Origin: Rhodobiaceae bacterium | GTDB taxonomy: Bacteria > Pseudomonadota > Alphaproteobacteria > RS24 | Length of the DNA stretch: 64,000 bases | Assembly: GCA_018660505.1 (NCBI GenBank) | Contig: JABJKE010000028.1 | Span: 45,067 to 109,066, forward strand | Direction of reading: 5' to 3' | Shown: piece by piece, positions 1-8,595 of the stretch | Layout of the letters: each line of letters begins with the position of its first letter | Numbering within the stretch: position 1 is the stretch's first letter | The notes under the pieces: model-generated | What the model was told of the DNA's origin: nothing | Seen by the model: the letters and a program-made list of their open reading frames with translations, nothing else | Database searches by the model: none | Translations under genes and position numbers: made by a program

Positions 1-1523
1 GGATATTCTAGCGCAAACCCATTGCCGCCATGAATTTGCAAACCATTGTCCGCGCCCGCCCAAGCGACGCGTGCGGCCAGTAATTTAGCCATGCCCGCTT
101 CTAGGTCGCAGCGTTCGCCTTGGTCTTTTTTGCGCGCGGCGAAATAAGTCAATTGGCGCGCGGCCAAAATTTCTGCCGCCATCATCACCAATTTGCCAGA
201 TACCCGCTCGAAATTATAAATCGCTTTGCCAAATTGTTTTCTATCGGTCGCATAGGTAAAGGCCAGCTCCAGCGCGTTTTGCGCCACGCCAATGGCGCGC
301 GCCGCGGTTTGAATGCGGGCGCTCTCGAACGTTTCCATCAATTGTTTAAAGCCCTTGCCAGTCTCGCCTCCCAGCACGGCGTCTTCTGGCACAGCAAAAC
401 CATCAAAGGCGATGTCATATTCTTTCATGCCGCGATAGCCCAAAACCTCAATCTCGCCGCCTTGCATGCCTTCCGCTGGAAACGGCGTTTGGTCATCGCC
501 GCGTGGCTTTTCGGCCAAAAACATGCTCAGGCCGCGGTGGCCTTTCACATCGGCTTCGCTGCGCACCAAAAGCGTCATCACATCGGCGCGCGCGCCGTGG
601 GTAATCCAGGTTTTGGCGCCGATAATCTCATAGCCGGTGGCGGTTTTTTTGGCCCGTGTGGCTAGGCTGGCCAAATCCGAGCCCGTATTGGGTTCGGTAA
701 ACACGGCGGTCGGCAATAAGGAGCCATTGGCAATGCGCGGGAGATAATTTTGTTTTTGCTCGGGCGTGCCATTTTGCAAAATCAATTCGGCCGCAATATC
801 CGTGCGCGTGCCCAGCGAACCGACGCCGATATAGCCGCGCGATAATTCTTCCGACACCACACACATGGCTTGTTTACCTAACCCCATGCCGCCAAATTCT
901 TCTGGCACGGTGAGCCCAAAGACGCCCAATTGGCCAAGCTCTTCAATCAGCGGAAGCGGGATTAGCTCGTCGCGCAAATGCCACCCATGCGCATGGGGAA
1001 TAACTTTTTCATCGGCAAAACGGCGAAACTGATCGCGAATCATCGTGTGGGTTTCATCGAGCCCGGCATCGGCTTCGATTTGCCCTTGGGCCAGCATAAG
1101 CTGCGCCATGCTGGCGCGGCGTTGGGCGGTATTGGCATGGGCGCGCAAATGCTCCACATCGCCATCGTCAAAACCGGGCAAGCCATCGGCAAAACCCAAA
1201 TCGCTGGGACGCACGATTTCGCCTTGGCTCATCGGCAGACCGCCAACCAATTGATTGAGATATTCGCCGAAAATAATCAGCGTGAGGTTCTGCTCCAGCT
1301 CGCCCAGCCGCTGGTTCATCTGGCTGGCATAGGCGCTCATTTGTGCCAGCGTCTCGAGATAAGTGGCGGCCCACGCGCGGCCATGACGGCCAAATTGGTC
1401 CATGCCTTCGGGCGCGGGCGCGCGCAAAGCGGCGCGCAAAGGGTCGAGCGCGGCATTGGCTTTGGGCAGCCGTGCCAAGAGGTCGAGGGTTTCTTGCGGG
1501 GTGATTTTCTCTACAGCAGTCAT
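1..1523 (-). CDS. mcd: Acyl-CoA dehydrogenase with N-terminal extension, probably (2S)-methylsuccinyl-CoA dehydrogenase; 3' end cut by window edge; absent from ORF track
   Basis: Manual reverse-strand translation from ATG at 1523: MTAVEKITPQETLDLLARLPKANAALDPL...FGRHGRAWAATYLETLAQMSAYASQMNQRLGELEQNLTLIIFGEYLNQLVGGLPMSQGEIVRPSDLG...VPEEFGGMG...FTEPNTGSDLAS...ATDRKQFGKAIYNFERVSGKL...QIHGGNGFALEYP, open to window start. The GEY..Q..GG.PM.QGEI..DLG N-terminal block is as remembered for Mcd. Confidence 0.8.
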   Translation of the reverse strand, partial: MTAVEKITPQETLDLLARLPKANAALDPLRAALRAPAPEGMDQFGRHGRAWAATYLETLAQMSAYASQMNQRLGELEQNLTLIIFGEYLNQLVGGLPMSQGEIVRPSDLGFADGLPGFDDGDVEHLRAHANTAQRRASMAQLMLAQGQIEADAGLDETHTMIRDQFRRFADEKVIPHAHGWHLRDELIPLPLIEELGQLGVFGLTVPEEFGGMGLGKQAMCVVSEELSRGYIGVGSLGTRTDIAAELILQNGTPEQKQNYLPRIANGSLLPTAVFTEPNTGSDLASLATRAKKTATGYEIIGAKTWITHGARADVMTLLVRSEADVKGHRGLSMFLAEKPRGDDQTPFPAEGMQGGEIEVLGYRGMKEYDIAFDGFAVPEDAVLGGETGKGFKQLMETFESARIQTAARAIGVAQNALELAFTYATDRKQFGKAIYNFERVSGKLVMMAAEILAARQLTYFAARKKDQGERCDLEAGMAKLLAARVAWAGADNGLQIHGGNGFALEY

Positions 1524-1608
1524 GCCGACAGACTATCGGTTTTTAACACGAAGGCAAGGCTCGCCAGCCCGCTTTGGCCCGGTTTGCGATGGGCGAAAGG
1601 TCGCGGCT

Positions 1609-2538
1609 TTACACTTGTGGGATTAAAAATTCGCCCTCGCCGAGCGGTGGCGGCAGCAGGGCGACAACCGCCTCGCGGCTCATGCCTTGCTGGCGCAAAT
1701 CGCGAAACCCGCTGTCGCCCGCCTGTTTGGAAAGACGTCTGCCTTGCGGGTCGCGCATCAGGGCGTGATGAAAATAATCGGGCGTTGGCAGGCCGAGCAA
1801 GGCTTGCAGCAAGCGATGAATATGCGTTGCCGGGCTGAGGTCGCGCCCGCGCGTCACTTGGGTGATGTTTTGAAACGCATCATCCACCACCACCGCAAGA
1901 TGATAAGACGTCGGCACTTCTTTGCGGGCCAGCACCACATCCCCATAGGCGGCGGGCGTGGCCAGCACGGTTTGCGGGCCATCGCCGTCTTGCGGGTTCA
2001 GCTCTTGATAGGTGAGCGGCTGGGGCGTGTTTTTTTGCACCCATTGTACGGCCTTTTTCATGTCGAGACGCCACGCATAATCACTGCCTTCCCACATCCG
2101 CCGTTTTCGCTCGCTGTCGGGCAAATCGCGATACAGGCCGGGGTAAAGCGGTGCGCCATCGGGGTCGCGCGGCCAGGTGGCGGGGTCGGCAATGGCCGCC
2201 AAAATTTCGCGCCGCGTTGCCCAGCACGGATAGACCAGCTCCCGCTCGCGCAAGATTTTCAGAGCCTGCGCATAGGCTTCAAAACGTGTCGATTGCAATA
2301 ACACAGGCCGTTGCCAGTCGAGCCCCAGCCAGTCGAGGTCTTGGTAAATACCGTCGATAAAATGAGGCCGCGCCCGGCCGATGTCGATGTCTTCTATGCG
2401 CAATAAAAATTGCCCGCCGGCTTGGCTGGCTTTTTGCGCGCCGAGCATGGCCGAATAGGCGTGGCCCAAATGCAACCAGCCATTGGGGCTCGGCGCGAAG
2501 CGGGTCAGAAACGGAGAAGGCTCTTTCATTGCCATCAT
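1609..2538 (-). CDS. gluQ: Glutamyl-Q tRNA(Asp) synthetase / truncated GluRS-like
   Basis: FAPSPNGWLHLGHAYSAMLG, RIEDID, YHLAVVVDDA, RRLSKQAGD; about 300 aa without anticodon-binding domain; ATGATG start at 2538 preceded by GGAG. Confidence 0.85.
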   Translation of the reverse strand: MMAMKEPSPFLTRFAPSPNGWLHLGHAYSAMLGAQKASQAGGQFLLRIEDIDIGRARPHFIDGIYQDLDWLGLDWQRPVLLQSTRFEAYAQALKILRERELVYPCWATRREILAAIADPATWPRDPDGAPLYPGLYRDLPDSERKRRMWEGSDYAWRLDMKKAVQWVQKNTPQPLTYQELNPQDGDGPQTVLATPAAYGDVVLARKEVPTSYHLAVVVDDAFQNITQVTRGRDLSPATHIHRLLQALLGLPTPDYFHHALMRDPQGRRLSKQAGDSGFRDLRQQGMSREAVVALLPPPLGEGEFLIPQV

Positions 2539-2560
2539 CAATGCTCCATAATCTTTGACT

Positions 2561-3205
2561 ATGCAAATATATAAGACAAAAAAACAAATCACTGCAGCCC
2601 TCACGCATTTATGCGAGCGCGATAAAAAGCTGGCCAGCGCCTTTGAAAAATATGGCACACCGCCGATGCGCGAAAGCCCCGATGGGTTTCATGGTCTGGT
2701 GCGCCTGCTCATCAGCCAGCAAGTTTCCACCGCAGCGGCGACTTCTATTCAAGCCAAATTCGACGCCGCTATGGGCGGTATGGAGCCAGAAAACCTGCTG
2801 GCTTTGAGCGAGGCAGAGGTTACGGCTTGCGGCATTTCCCGCCCCAAGCAGCGGTATTTGCGCAACCTTGCCGAAGCCATCGTCAGCGATGGGCTCGACT
2901 TAAAGGCGCTGCGCAAAGCCGATAATCAGACGGTCTACGAGACGCTGGTTGCGCTTTTGGGCATTGGCCCGTGGACGGCACAATGTTATTTGCTGTTTTG
3001 TTTGCGCCGCGCCGATATGTTTCCGGCTGGCGATTTGGCGCTGCAAGAAAGCGTGCGGATGCTCTATGGCCTCGATGCCAGACCCGACGCGCCAGCTCTG
3101 GAAACTTTTGCCCAGCGCTGGCAACCGCATCGCGGGGCGGTGGCACGGCTTTTGTGGACTTATTATAATGGCGAGCAGGCCGAGGCCAAAGCGGCGCGCA
3201 AGTAA
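2561..3205 (+). CDS. DNA-3-methyladenine glycosylase II family (AlkA-like, HhH-GPD)
   Basis: LVRLLISQQVSTAAATSI, LLGIGPWTAQCYLLFCLRRADMFPAGDLALQ (HhH-GPD with catalytic Asp). Confidence 0.85.
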   Translation: MQIYKTKKQITAALTHLCERDKKLASAFEKYGTPPMRESPDGFHGLVRLLISQQVSTAAATSIQAKFDAAMGGMEPENLLALSEAEVTACGISRPKQRYLRNLAEAIVSDGLDLKALRKADNQTVYETLVALLGIGPWTAQCYLLFCLRRADMFPAGDLALQESVRMLYGLDARPDAPALETFAQRWQPHRGAVARLLWTYYNGEQAEAKAARK

Positions 3206-3296
3206 CTAGAGTTAACATGTCCTATTGGGCATACTGGGGGTACCCGCTATGATTCGTAGGCCAAGGGCACGGATGAGAGGATAAAGAGACCAAACT

Positions 3297-3899
3297 ATGC
3301 ACCGATCTGCTAGCGACGCGATTGAGTTTGTGAAGGCCGCCCCGCCGGATTTTAAAAATCCTGCGAGCTGTCCGGCTTTGGTTTTAAACGCTGATTTTCG
3401 ACCTTTGAGTTATTACCCGCTCTCGCTTTGGTCTTGGCAAGATACGCTAAAGGCGGTGGTGTTGGACCGGGTCAATATTGTGTCGCATTATGATACGATT
3501 GTGCATTCGCCCTCGACCGAGTTTTTACTGCCCAGCGTGGTCAGTTTAAAAACCTATGTGAAACCGCCGCGCTATCCTGCTTTTACCCGGTTCAATGTGT
3601 TTTTGCGCGATGGGTTCTCGTGCCAATATTGTGGCGTCCCCAAAGACCTAACCTTTGACCATGTTATCCCGCGCCGCGCCGGTGGGCGCACGACGTGGGA
3701 AAATGTGGTGGCGGCGTGTAGCCCGTGTAATTTGCGAAAAGGCGGTCGCTTGCCCAAACAAGCCGGCATGGTGCCAAGGCAAAAACCGCATCAGCCGACG
3801 GTTTATGAATTGCATGAAAATGGCCGACGGTTTCCGCCCAACTATTGCCATGATAGTTGGCAAGATTACCTGTATTGGGATACGGAGCTGGAGCCGTAA
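3297..3899 (+). CDS. HNH endonuclease family protein (conserved alphaproteobacterial type)
   Basis: FLRDGFSCQYCGVPKDLTFDHVIPRRAGGRTTWENVVAACSPCNLRKG = CxxC...HNH zinc motif. Confidence 0.85.
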   Translation: MHRSASDAIEFVKAAPPDFKNPASCPALVLNADFRPLSYYPLSLWSWQDTLKAVVLDRVNIVSHYDTIVHSPSTEFLLPSVVSLKTYVKPPRYPAFTRFNVFLRDGFSCQYCGVPKDLTFDHVIPRRAGGRTTWENVVAACSPCNLRKGGRLPKQAGMVPRQKPHQPTVYELHENGRRFPPNYCHDSWQDYLYWDTELEP

Positions 3900-3905
3900 G
3901 CGCGG

Positions 3906-4442
3906 CTAGATTTTTTCCGACGCGCGAATGGCCACCCGACAGCCAAAACGGATAATTTGGCTCATCACCTCATAACCCGGCGCTTGTTCGGCGCCGTGCT
4001 CGAAAGCGGTGGCTTTATGTTCGGCTTCATCGGCACGAAATTTTTCAATCGCGGCGCGTAAAGCCTCGTCCTCGCCAGCTGTGCCGTCGGCCAGCTCGTC
4101 TAATTGGGCGGCGTAATGGGCGTCAATTTCTGTTTCCACGGCGGCGGTGCAGGCCATGGCGGCTTTTTCGCCCATCAGCGCGGTTACCGCGCCCAGCGCA
4201 AAACCAGCGGCATTCCATAGGGGGCCAAAAGCGGTTGGGCGGATGTTGCGGGCGACGATGAGGCCATCGAAATGGTCGAGATGTTCCTGCTCTTGCTCGG
4301 CCATGTGATGCACCAGCTCGGCGGTTTTTTCGAGGCCCGGAATTTTATCGAAGACCGCCAATTGGCCCTCATAAATACGCACCGCGCCATGCTCTCCAGC
4401 ATGGTCGACACGGATCATTTCTTCTAGGCGTGTATGGCTCAT
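3906..4442 (-). CDS. coq7: Demethoxyubiquinone hydroxylase, COQ7 family
   Basis: MIRVDHAGEHGAVRIYEGQ, EQEQEHLDHF, E...DEAEHKATA di-iron motifs. Confidence 0.9.
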   Translation of the reverse strand: MSHTRLEEMIRVDHAGEHGAVRIYEGQLAVFDKIPGLEKTAELVHHMAEQEQEHLDHFDGLIVARNIRPTAFGPLWNAAGFALGAVTALMGEKAAMACTAAVETEIDAHYAAQLDELADGTAGEDEALRAAIEKFRADEAEHKATAFEHGAEQAPGYEVMSQIIRFGCRVAIRASEKI

Positions 4443-4951
4443 TTTTCTTCCTCAGGATGGCGCAAGGCGCCCAAGCAAAGGGCGGCCAAGGCGAGACTTG
4501 CCAAAGCATTATAGCCTGCCAAAGAGATACCGAAAAGGGTCCAGGCTGGGGCATCACAGCGCACGATAGATTGGTTTTCGAGCGCCGCTAAAAGCGCCTC
4601 TGGCGAGCTGGCCATGGCGCCGCCGCCGCCACAAGTGGCGGGTCCGGCCCAAAATCCATATTCGATGCCCGCATGGTAGATGCCAAGTCCGGCGCTGGCC
4701 AAGAACACCACGCCCACCGTCACCAGCAAGCCGCGCGAGGCCAGTTTTGCGTAAGGCGCATAGAAATAGGCAAGGGCTAAAAGGGGCAGGGACAAATAAT
4801 AAGGCGCGCGTTGTTTGAGGCACAAGGCGCAAGGGGTGAGGCCGGCAAATATTTCGCTGGCCAAAGCCGCGCCAATGACCAGCGTCGCCAGTGCCAACAC
4901 CAAGCCAATGCGAGGCCTCAAAGAGAGGGGCAAAGAGAGGCGCGCCATCAT
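4439..4951 (-). CDS. dsbB: Disulfide bond formation protein B family
   Basis: Four TM segments, TPCALCLKQRAPYY motif; 4-nt overlaps with both neighbours. Confidence 0.8.
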   Translation of the reverse strand: MMARLSLPLSLRPRIGLVLALATLVIGAALASEIFAGLTPCALCLKQRAPYYLSLPLLALAYFYAPYAKLASRGLLVTVGVVFLASAGLGIYHAGIEYGFWAGPATCGGGGAMASSPEALLAALENQSIVRCDAPAWTLFGISLAGYNALASLALAALCLGALRHPEEEK

Positions 4952-5559
4952 CTTATCGCCCCCAGTAAAACCATGCCCAAAAGCAGCAAGGCGACGAAGA
5001 GGAAGGACAAAAGATTGAAATATTTATCAATCAGCTGGCGTATCTGCGGCCCGAAATAATAAATCAAGGCAGCCACGCCGAAGAAGCGCAGGCCGCGGCC
5101 CAAAACACTGGCCAAGATAAAAGGCCCCAAAGCCAGTCCGGCAACGCCGCTGGCAAGCGTGGCAACCTTAAAGGGTAAAAAGCTGATGGCCGCCGCCAAG
5201 ACCACCCAAACGCCCCATAGGTCATAAAAACTTATGAATTTAGCAAAAGCCGCTTCGCCATTATAAAAGGCGATAATCGGTTGGCCGATGGTTTCCCATA
5301 GTAGAAAGCCGATGGCATAGCCCAAAAGCGCCCCCAAAACCGACGCCAAGGTGCAGATACTGGCCAGAAACCAGGCTTTCGTCCGATTGGCCAACACCAT
5401 GGGCAGCAAAATAACATCTGGGGGAATGGGAAACACCGAGCTTTCCAAAAACGACACGCCCGCCAATCCCCATGCCGCGTGGCGGTGGGCAGATAAAGCG
5501 AGGGTTCGGTCGTATAGGGCGTGTAACATGGAGGCGAGACTAACGGCGTAAATGGGCAA
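4948..5559 (-). CDS. YqaA/DedA-family membrane protein
   Basis: FLESSVFPIPPDVILLPMVLANRTKAWFLASICTLASVLGALLGYAIG. Confidence 0.8.
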   Translation of the reverse strand: MPIYAVSLASMLHALYDRTLALSAHRHAAWGLAGVSFLESSVFPIPPDVILLPMVLANRTKAWFLASICTLASVLGALLGYAIGFLLWETIGQPIIAFYNGEAAFAKFISFYDLWGVWVVLAAAISFLPFKVATLASGVAGLALGPFILASVLGRGLRFFGVAALIYYFGPQIRQLIDKYFNLLSFLFVALLLLGMVLLGAIR

Positions 5560-5604
5560 TGAAAAGAGTTTTGTGGCCCTCGCGAATCCTCGATAGATTT
5601 ATTT

Positions 5605-7374
5605 ATGAACAATCCTTTGGACCCAAATGCCAACTCAGGCTTTGCCAGCTCGCTGGCCGATATGATTGCGCGGCTGCGCCATGGGCTGGGCATTACCGCC
5701 ATTGGTTTGGTGTTGGGCGTTGTGGTGGCCTATGCGGCTCTGGCGTCTTTTGGGGCGGTGGAAGTTTTATTGTCGCTTTGGCAACCCGCCCATGCGCCGG
5801 GCCAAATTGGCTGGCACGGGTTTAATCCTATTTTGCTTCTGGTGCCCACGGTTTCGGGTTTGCTCATTGGGGGGCTCTTGGTATGGCTGACGCCGCGCCG
5901 TCCGGTCGAGCTGGCCGATGTGATACACGCCGCGCATGAACCCGACCCCGTGGTGTCGCGCACCGGCGGTTATGTCTCTTTGGTAAAATCTGTTCTGGCC
6001 ATTGGCGCGGGCTCGACGACGGGCCTTTATGGCCCCTTGGTGGTGTTGGGCGCCAGCCTGGCCGCCAGCACCAAACGCTTGCTCAACCTGTCGCCGCAAT
6101 ATGCCGAAATGGCTTTGGGGGCGGGCGTAGCAGCGGCGATTTCCGCTGCCTTTAGCGCGCCTTTGGCGGGTATTCTTTTCGCCCATGAAGTGGTGTTGCG
6201 CCATTATAATTTGAGGTTTTTTGCGCCTGTGAGCCTCGCTTCGGCGACGGCCTATGTGTTTTCGGGCGAAGTGCTGAACCAGCATATTTCTATTTTGCCG
6301 ATATTTGAAACCCGCATGGCGGGGCCGCTGGATATTCTCTGGCTGATGGCGCTGGGGGTGATTGCGGGTCTGGTGGCGGTGGGGGTTATGCGGTTTGTGG
6401 CGCGCTTGCGGTTGCGCCTTGTTGGGGCCGCTTTGCCGGTTTGGCTGCAGCCTGCTTTGGCCGGGCTTGGTGTGGGTGTTTTGGCGCATTTCGCCCCGGC
6501 TATTTTGGGGCCCGGCTTGGACACGATATCGGCGATGATGCAGGGCGAGATTGCGCCGAGCGCTTTATTGATTTTGCTCGTGGTCAAAATTATCGCGGCG
6601 GGGCTTTGCCTGACGCTGTTTTTCCATGGCGGCATTGTGGCGCCGGCGCTTTTCATCGGCGCGGCGCTGGGCGGTGTGATGGCCGGATTTTTAACGCTCT
6701 TGGCACCGCTGACGGGCTATGCGCCCGATACCGCTTTATTTGTTCTGGCAGGCATGTCGGCGATGGCCAGCTCTATGTTGGGCGCGCCTTTGGCGGTTAT
6801 TTTGCTGTGCTTTGAATTATCGCAAAATTATGCCGCCACCACGGCCATTGTGGTGACCATTGTGATTGCCAATCTGCTCTCGTCGCGGCTCTCGACGCGG
6901 TCGGTTTTTGAGCCGCAATTGCTGGCCAAAGGGGTCGATTTATCGCTCGGGCGCGAGAGCTTGGCCTTGCAGCAAACCCCTGTGACGGAGCTCATGTCGG
7001 CCGATTATCTTACGCTGCCGGCCAATGTGAGCGTGCGCCAGGCGACGCAAGAAATGGCGGAGGCGCATTGCTCTGAGGCGCATTTATTGGATGACGAGAG
7101 GAAATGGGTTGGCAAAATTTGCCTTTATGATTTGGTGCGCCAGCCCGAAGACGCCATGTGTTTGGCGTTGCAAGAACGCACGCCGCTTATTTTGCAGGCG
7201 CATGATAATGCGCTTTATGCCCAAACCGCGATGCGCGACTTTTTGGGCGAGGGCGTGCCAGTTTTAAAATCGGGCGTGCTGGTTGGCATTATCCATGAAG
7301 CCGATTTATTTGCCCACGCCCGAATGGTCACCCGAAGCGCTTGGCAGCATGACCATGATGATGCGGTGCATTAA
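5605..7374 (+). CDS. ClC-family chloride channel/transporter-like protein with C-terminal CBS domains
   Basis: Helix N-like GGIVAPALFIGAALGG; multiple TM; GSTTGLYGPLVVLGA; C-terminal PVTELMSADYLTLPANVSVRQATQEM (CBS). Confidence 0.85.
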   Translation: MNNPLDPNANSGFASSLADMIARLRHGLGITAIGLVLGVVVAYAALASFGAVEVLLSLWQPAHAPGQIGWHGFNPILLLVPTVSGLLIGGLLVWLTPRRPVELADVIHAAHEPDPVVSRTGGYVSLVKSVLAIGAGSTTGLYGPLVVLGASLAASTKRLLNLSPQYAEMALGAGVAAAISAAFSAPLAGILFAHEVVLRHYNLRFFAPVSLASATAYVFSGEVLNQHISILPIFETRMAGPLDILWLMALGVIAGLVAVGVMRFVARLRLRLVGAALPVWLQPALAGLGVGVLAHFAPAILGPGLDTISAMMQGEIAPSALLILLVVKIIAAGLCLTLFFHGGIVAPALFIGAALGGVMAGFLTLLAPLTGYAPDTALFVLAGMSAMASSMLGAPLAVILLCFELSQNYAATTAIVVTIVIANLLSSRLSTRSVFEPQLLAKGVDLSLGRESLALQQTPVTELMSADYLTLPANVSVRQATQEMAEAHCSEAHLLDDERKWVGKICLYDLVRQPEDAMCLALQERTPLILQAHDNALYAQTAMRDFLGEGVPVLKSGVLVGIIHEADLFAHARMVTRSAWQHDHDDAVH

Positions 7375-7478
7375 TGGGCTTGAAAACGGGGCTCTATTTT
7401 TACCCAATTTTCTGAGAGAAGATGCGTTCGAAGCATTGACGCCAAGCCAATAATCGGGCAAATGAGGGGGGCTGGTCG

Positions 7479-7565
7479 GCCCTTGTGGTGGAATTGGTAG
7501 ACGCGACGGATTCAAAATCCGTTTCCTTAACGGGAGTGGCGGTTCGAGTCCGCCCAAGGGCACCA
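7479..7565 (+). tRNA. tRNA-Leu(CAA)
   Basis: GCCCTTG acceptor pairs with CAAGGGC; anticodon loop TTCAAAA in stem ACGGA/TCCGT; GGTTCGAGTCC T-arm; CCA encoded. Confidence 0.95.
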
Positions 7566-7733
7566 GCTGACTTTTTCTAAAATTTGCGATTTTATTTTCG
7601 ATTGACGAATGTCTGCAAAGCAATCGACACACCGTCGTTTGCTTATGGTCTTCATCTTATGCTTGAGTAACTTTGTATCCATTGGGGGTTCAAAAAAAAC
7701 AATAATTTTCACTCAAGCAGGAGACAGAGATAG

Positions 7734-8501
7734 ATGATTGAGACCTTTCCAAAGGAGGTGGCCAAGCAGCTTGGCTACTATGTTTACAAACTTATCGACC
7801 CAAGAGACGGAGCTGTGTTTTATGTTGGCAAAGGCAAGGGGGATAGAGTTTTCGCCCAATGTAAAAATGCGATCGAGCAATCTGCTATCGAGGCGGAAGA
7901 AGACGAAGAAGATGAGGTGTCGTTAAAATTAGGGACCATACGCGAGATACTGAGAGAAGACCTTTTTCCTCTGCATATTATCGCAAGACATGGAATGACC
8001 GAGGATGAGGCTTTCTTGGTCGAAGCTGCGCTGATTGATAACACGCCTGGTCTGACCAATATAGCGGGTGGACATGGCTCCTCCGAGCGCGGTCCAGCTT
8101 CTGCCCAACAGCTTAACCAACGCTATTGTGCGGAACAGATTGTTCTGGAGCCGGGAATGAAGGTGATGGCTATCAATGTGCGAAAGTCGGAGGATGAACG
8201 GGATTATTATGATGCGGTTCGATTTGCTTGGCGCGTTTCGAAAACAAGAGCGGAGAGGGCAGAGCTTGTTTTTGCCGTGTCGGATGGCATTTGCAGGGGT
8301 GTTTTCATTCCCGAGGAATGGTTGGAAGCAACGCCTAAAAATTTCCCTAATCTGACGGAAAAGAGACTTAAAGGTAGGCATGGGTTTGTCGGCAAGGAAG
8401 CTCCCGATGAGATTGTGAAAAAATATAGGATGAAGCGCATGCCTGATGAATTTAAACGGCGCAAGGGCATGGCGTCTCCTATCCTCTATTTCTATGAGTA
8501 A
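7734..8501 (+). CDS. LEM-3-like GIY-YIG endonuclease domain protein with uncharacterised C-terminal domain
   Basis: YYVYKLIDPRDGAVFYVGKGKGDRVF (GIY-YIG core), EDEAFLVEAALID, GLTNIAGGHG; C-terminal LVFAVSDGICRGVFIPEEWLEAT...KYRMKRMPDEFKRRKGMASPILYF. Confidence 0.75.
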   Translation: MIETFPKEVAKQLGYYVYKLIDPRDGAVFYVGKGKGDRVFAQCKNAIEQSAIEAEEDEEDEVSLKLGTIREILREDLFPLHIIARHGMTEDEAFLVEAALIDNTPGLTNIAGGHGSSERGPASAQQLNQRYCAEQIVLEPGMKVMAINVRKSEDERDYYDAVRFAWRVSKTRAERAELVFAVSDGICRGVFIPEEWLEATPKNFPNLTEKRLKGRHGFVGKEAPDEIVKKYRMKRMPDEFKRRKGMASPILYFYE

Positions 8502-8595
8502 GCAGAGAGGCGAATAACCCTGTTTTTGTTCACATTCCATGACTGGCCATCGAGCCCTCATATGTGTATATTGCCGAAAAGGAAACAGGAGCTTG

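Noticed and set aside
120-665. 181-aa plus-strand ORF
   Set aside because: Antisense to the acyl-CoA dehydrogenase (1-1523 minus), which has clear family motifs; composition is that of a shadow frame
5767-6489. 240-aa minus-strand ORF inside ClC gene
   Set aside because: Arg/His/Gln-rich shadow frame of a membrane protein gene
7479-8595. tRNA-Leu-adjacent gene as an integrated island with att repeats
   Set aside because: I looked for a repeat of the tRNA 3' end (GTTCGAGTCCGCCCAAGGGCACCA) near 8502-8595 and found none; no integrase nearby
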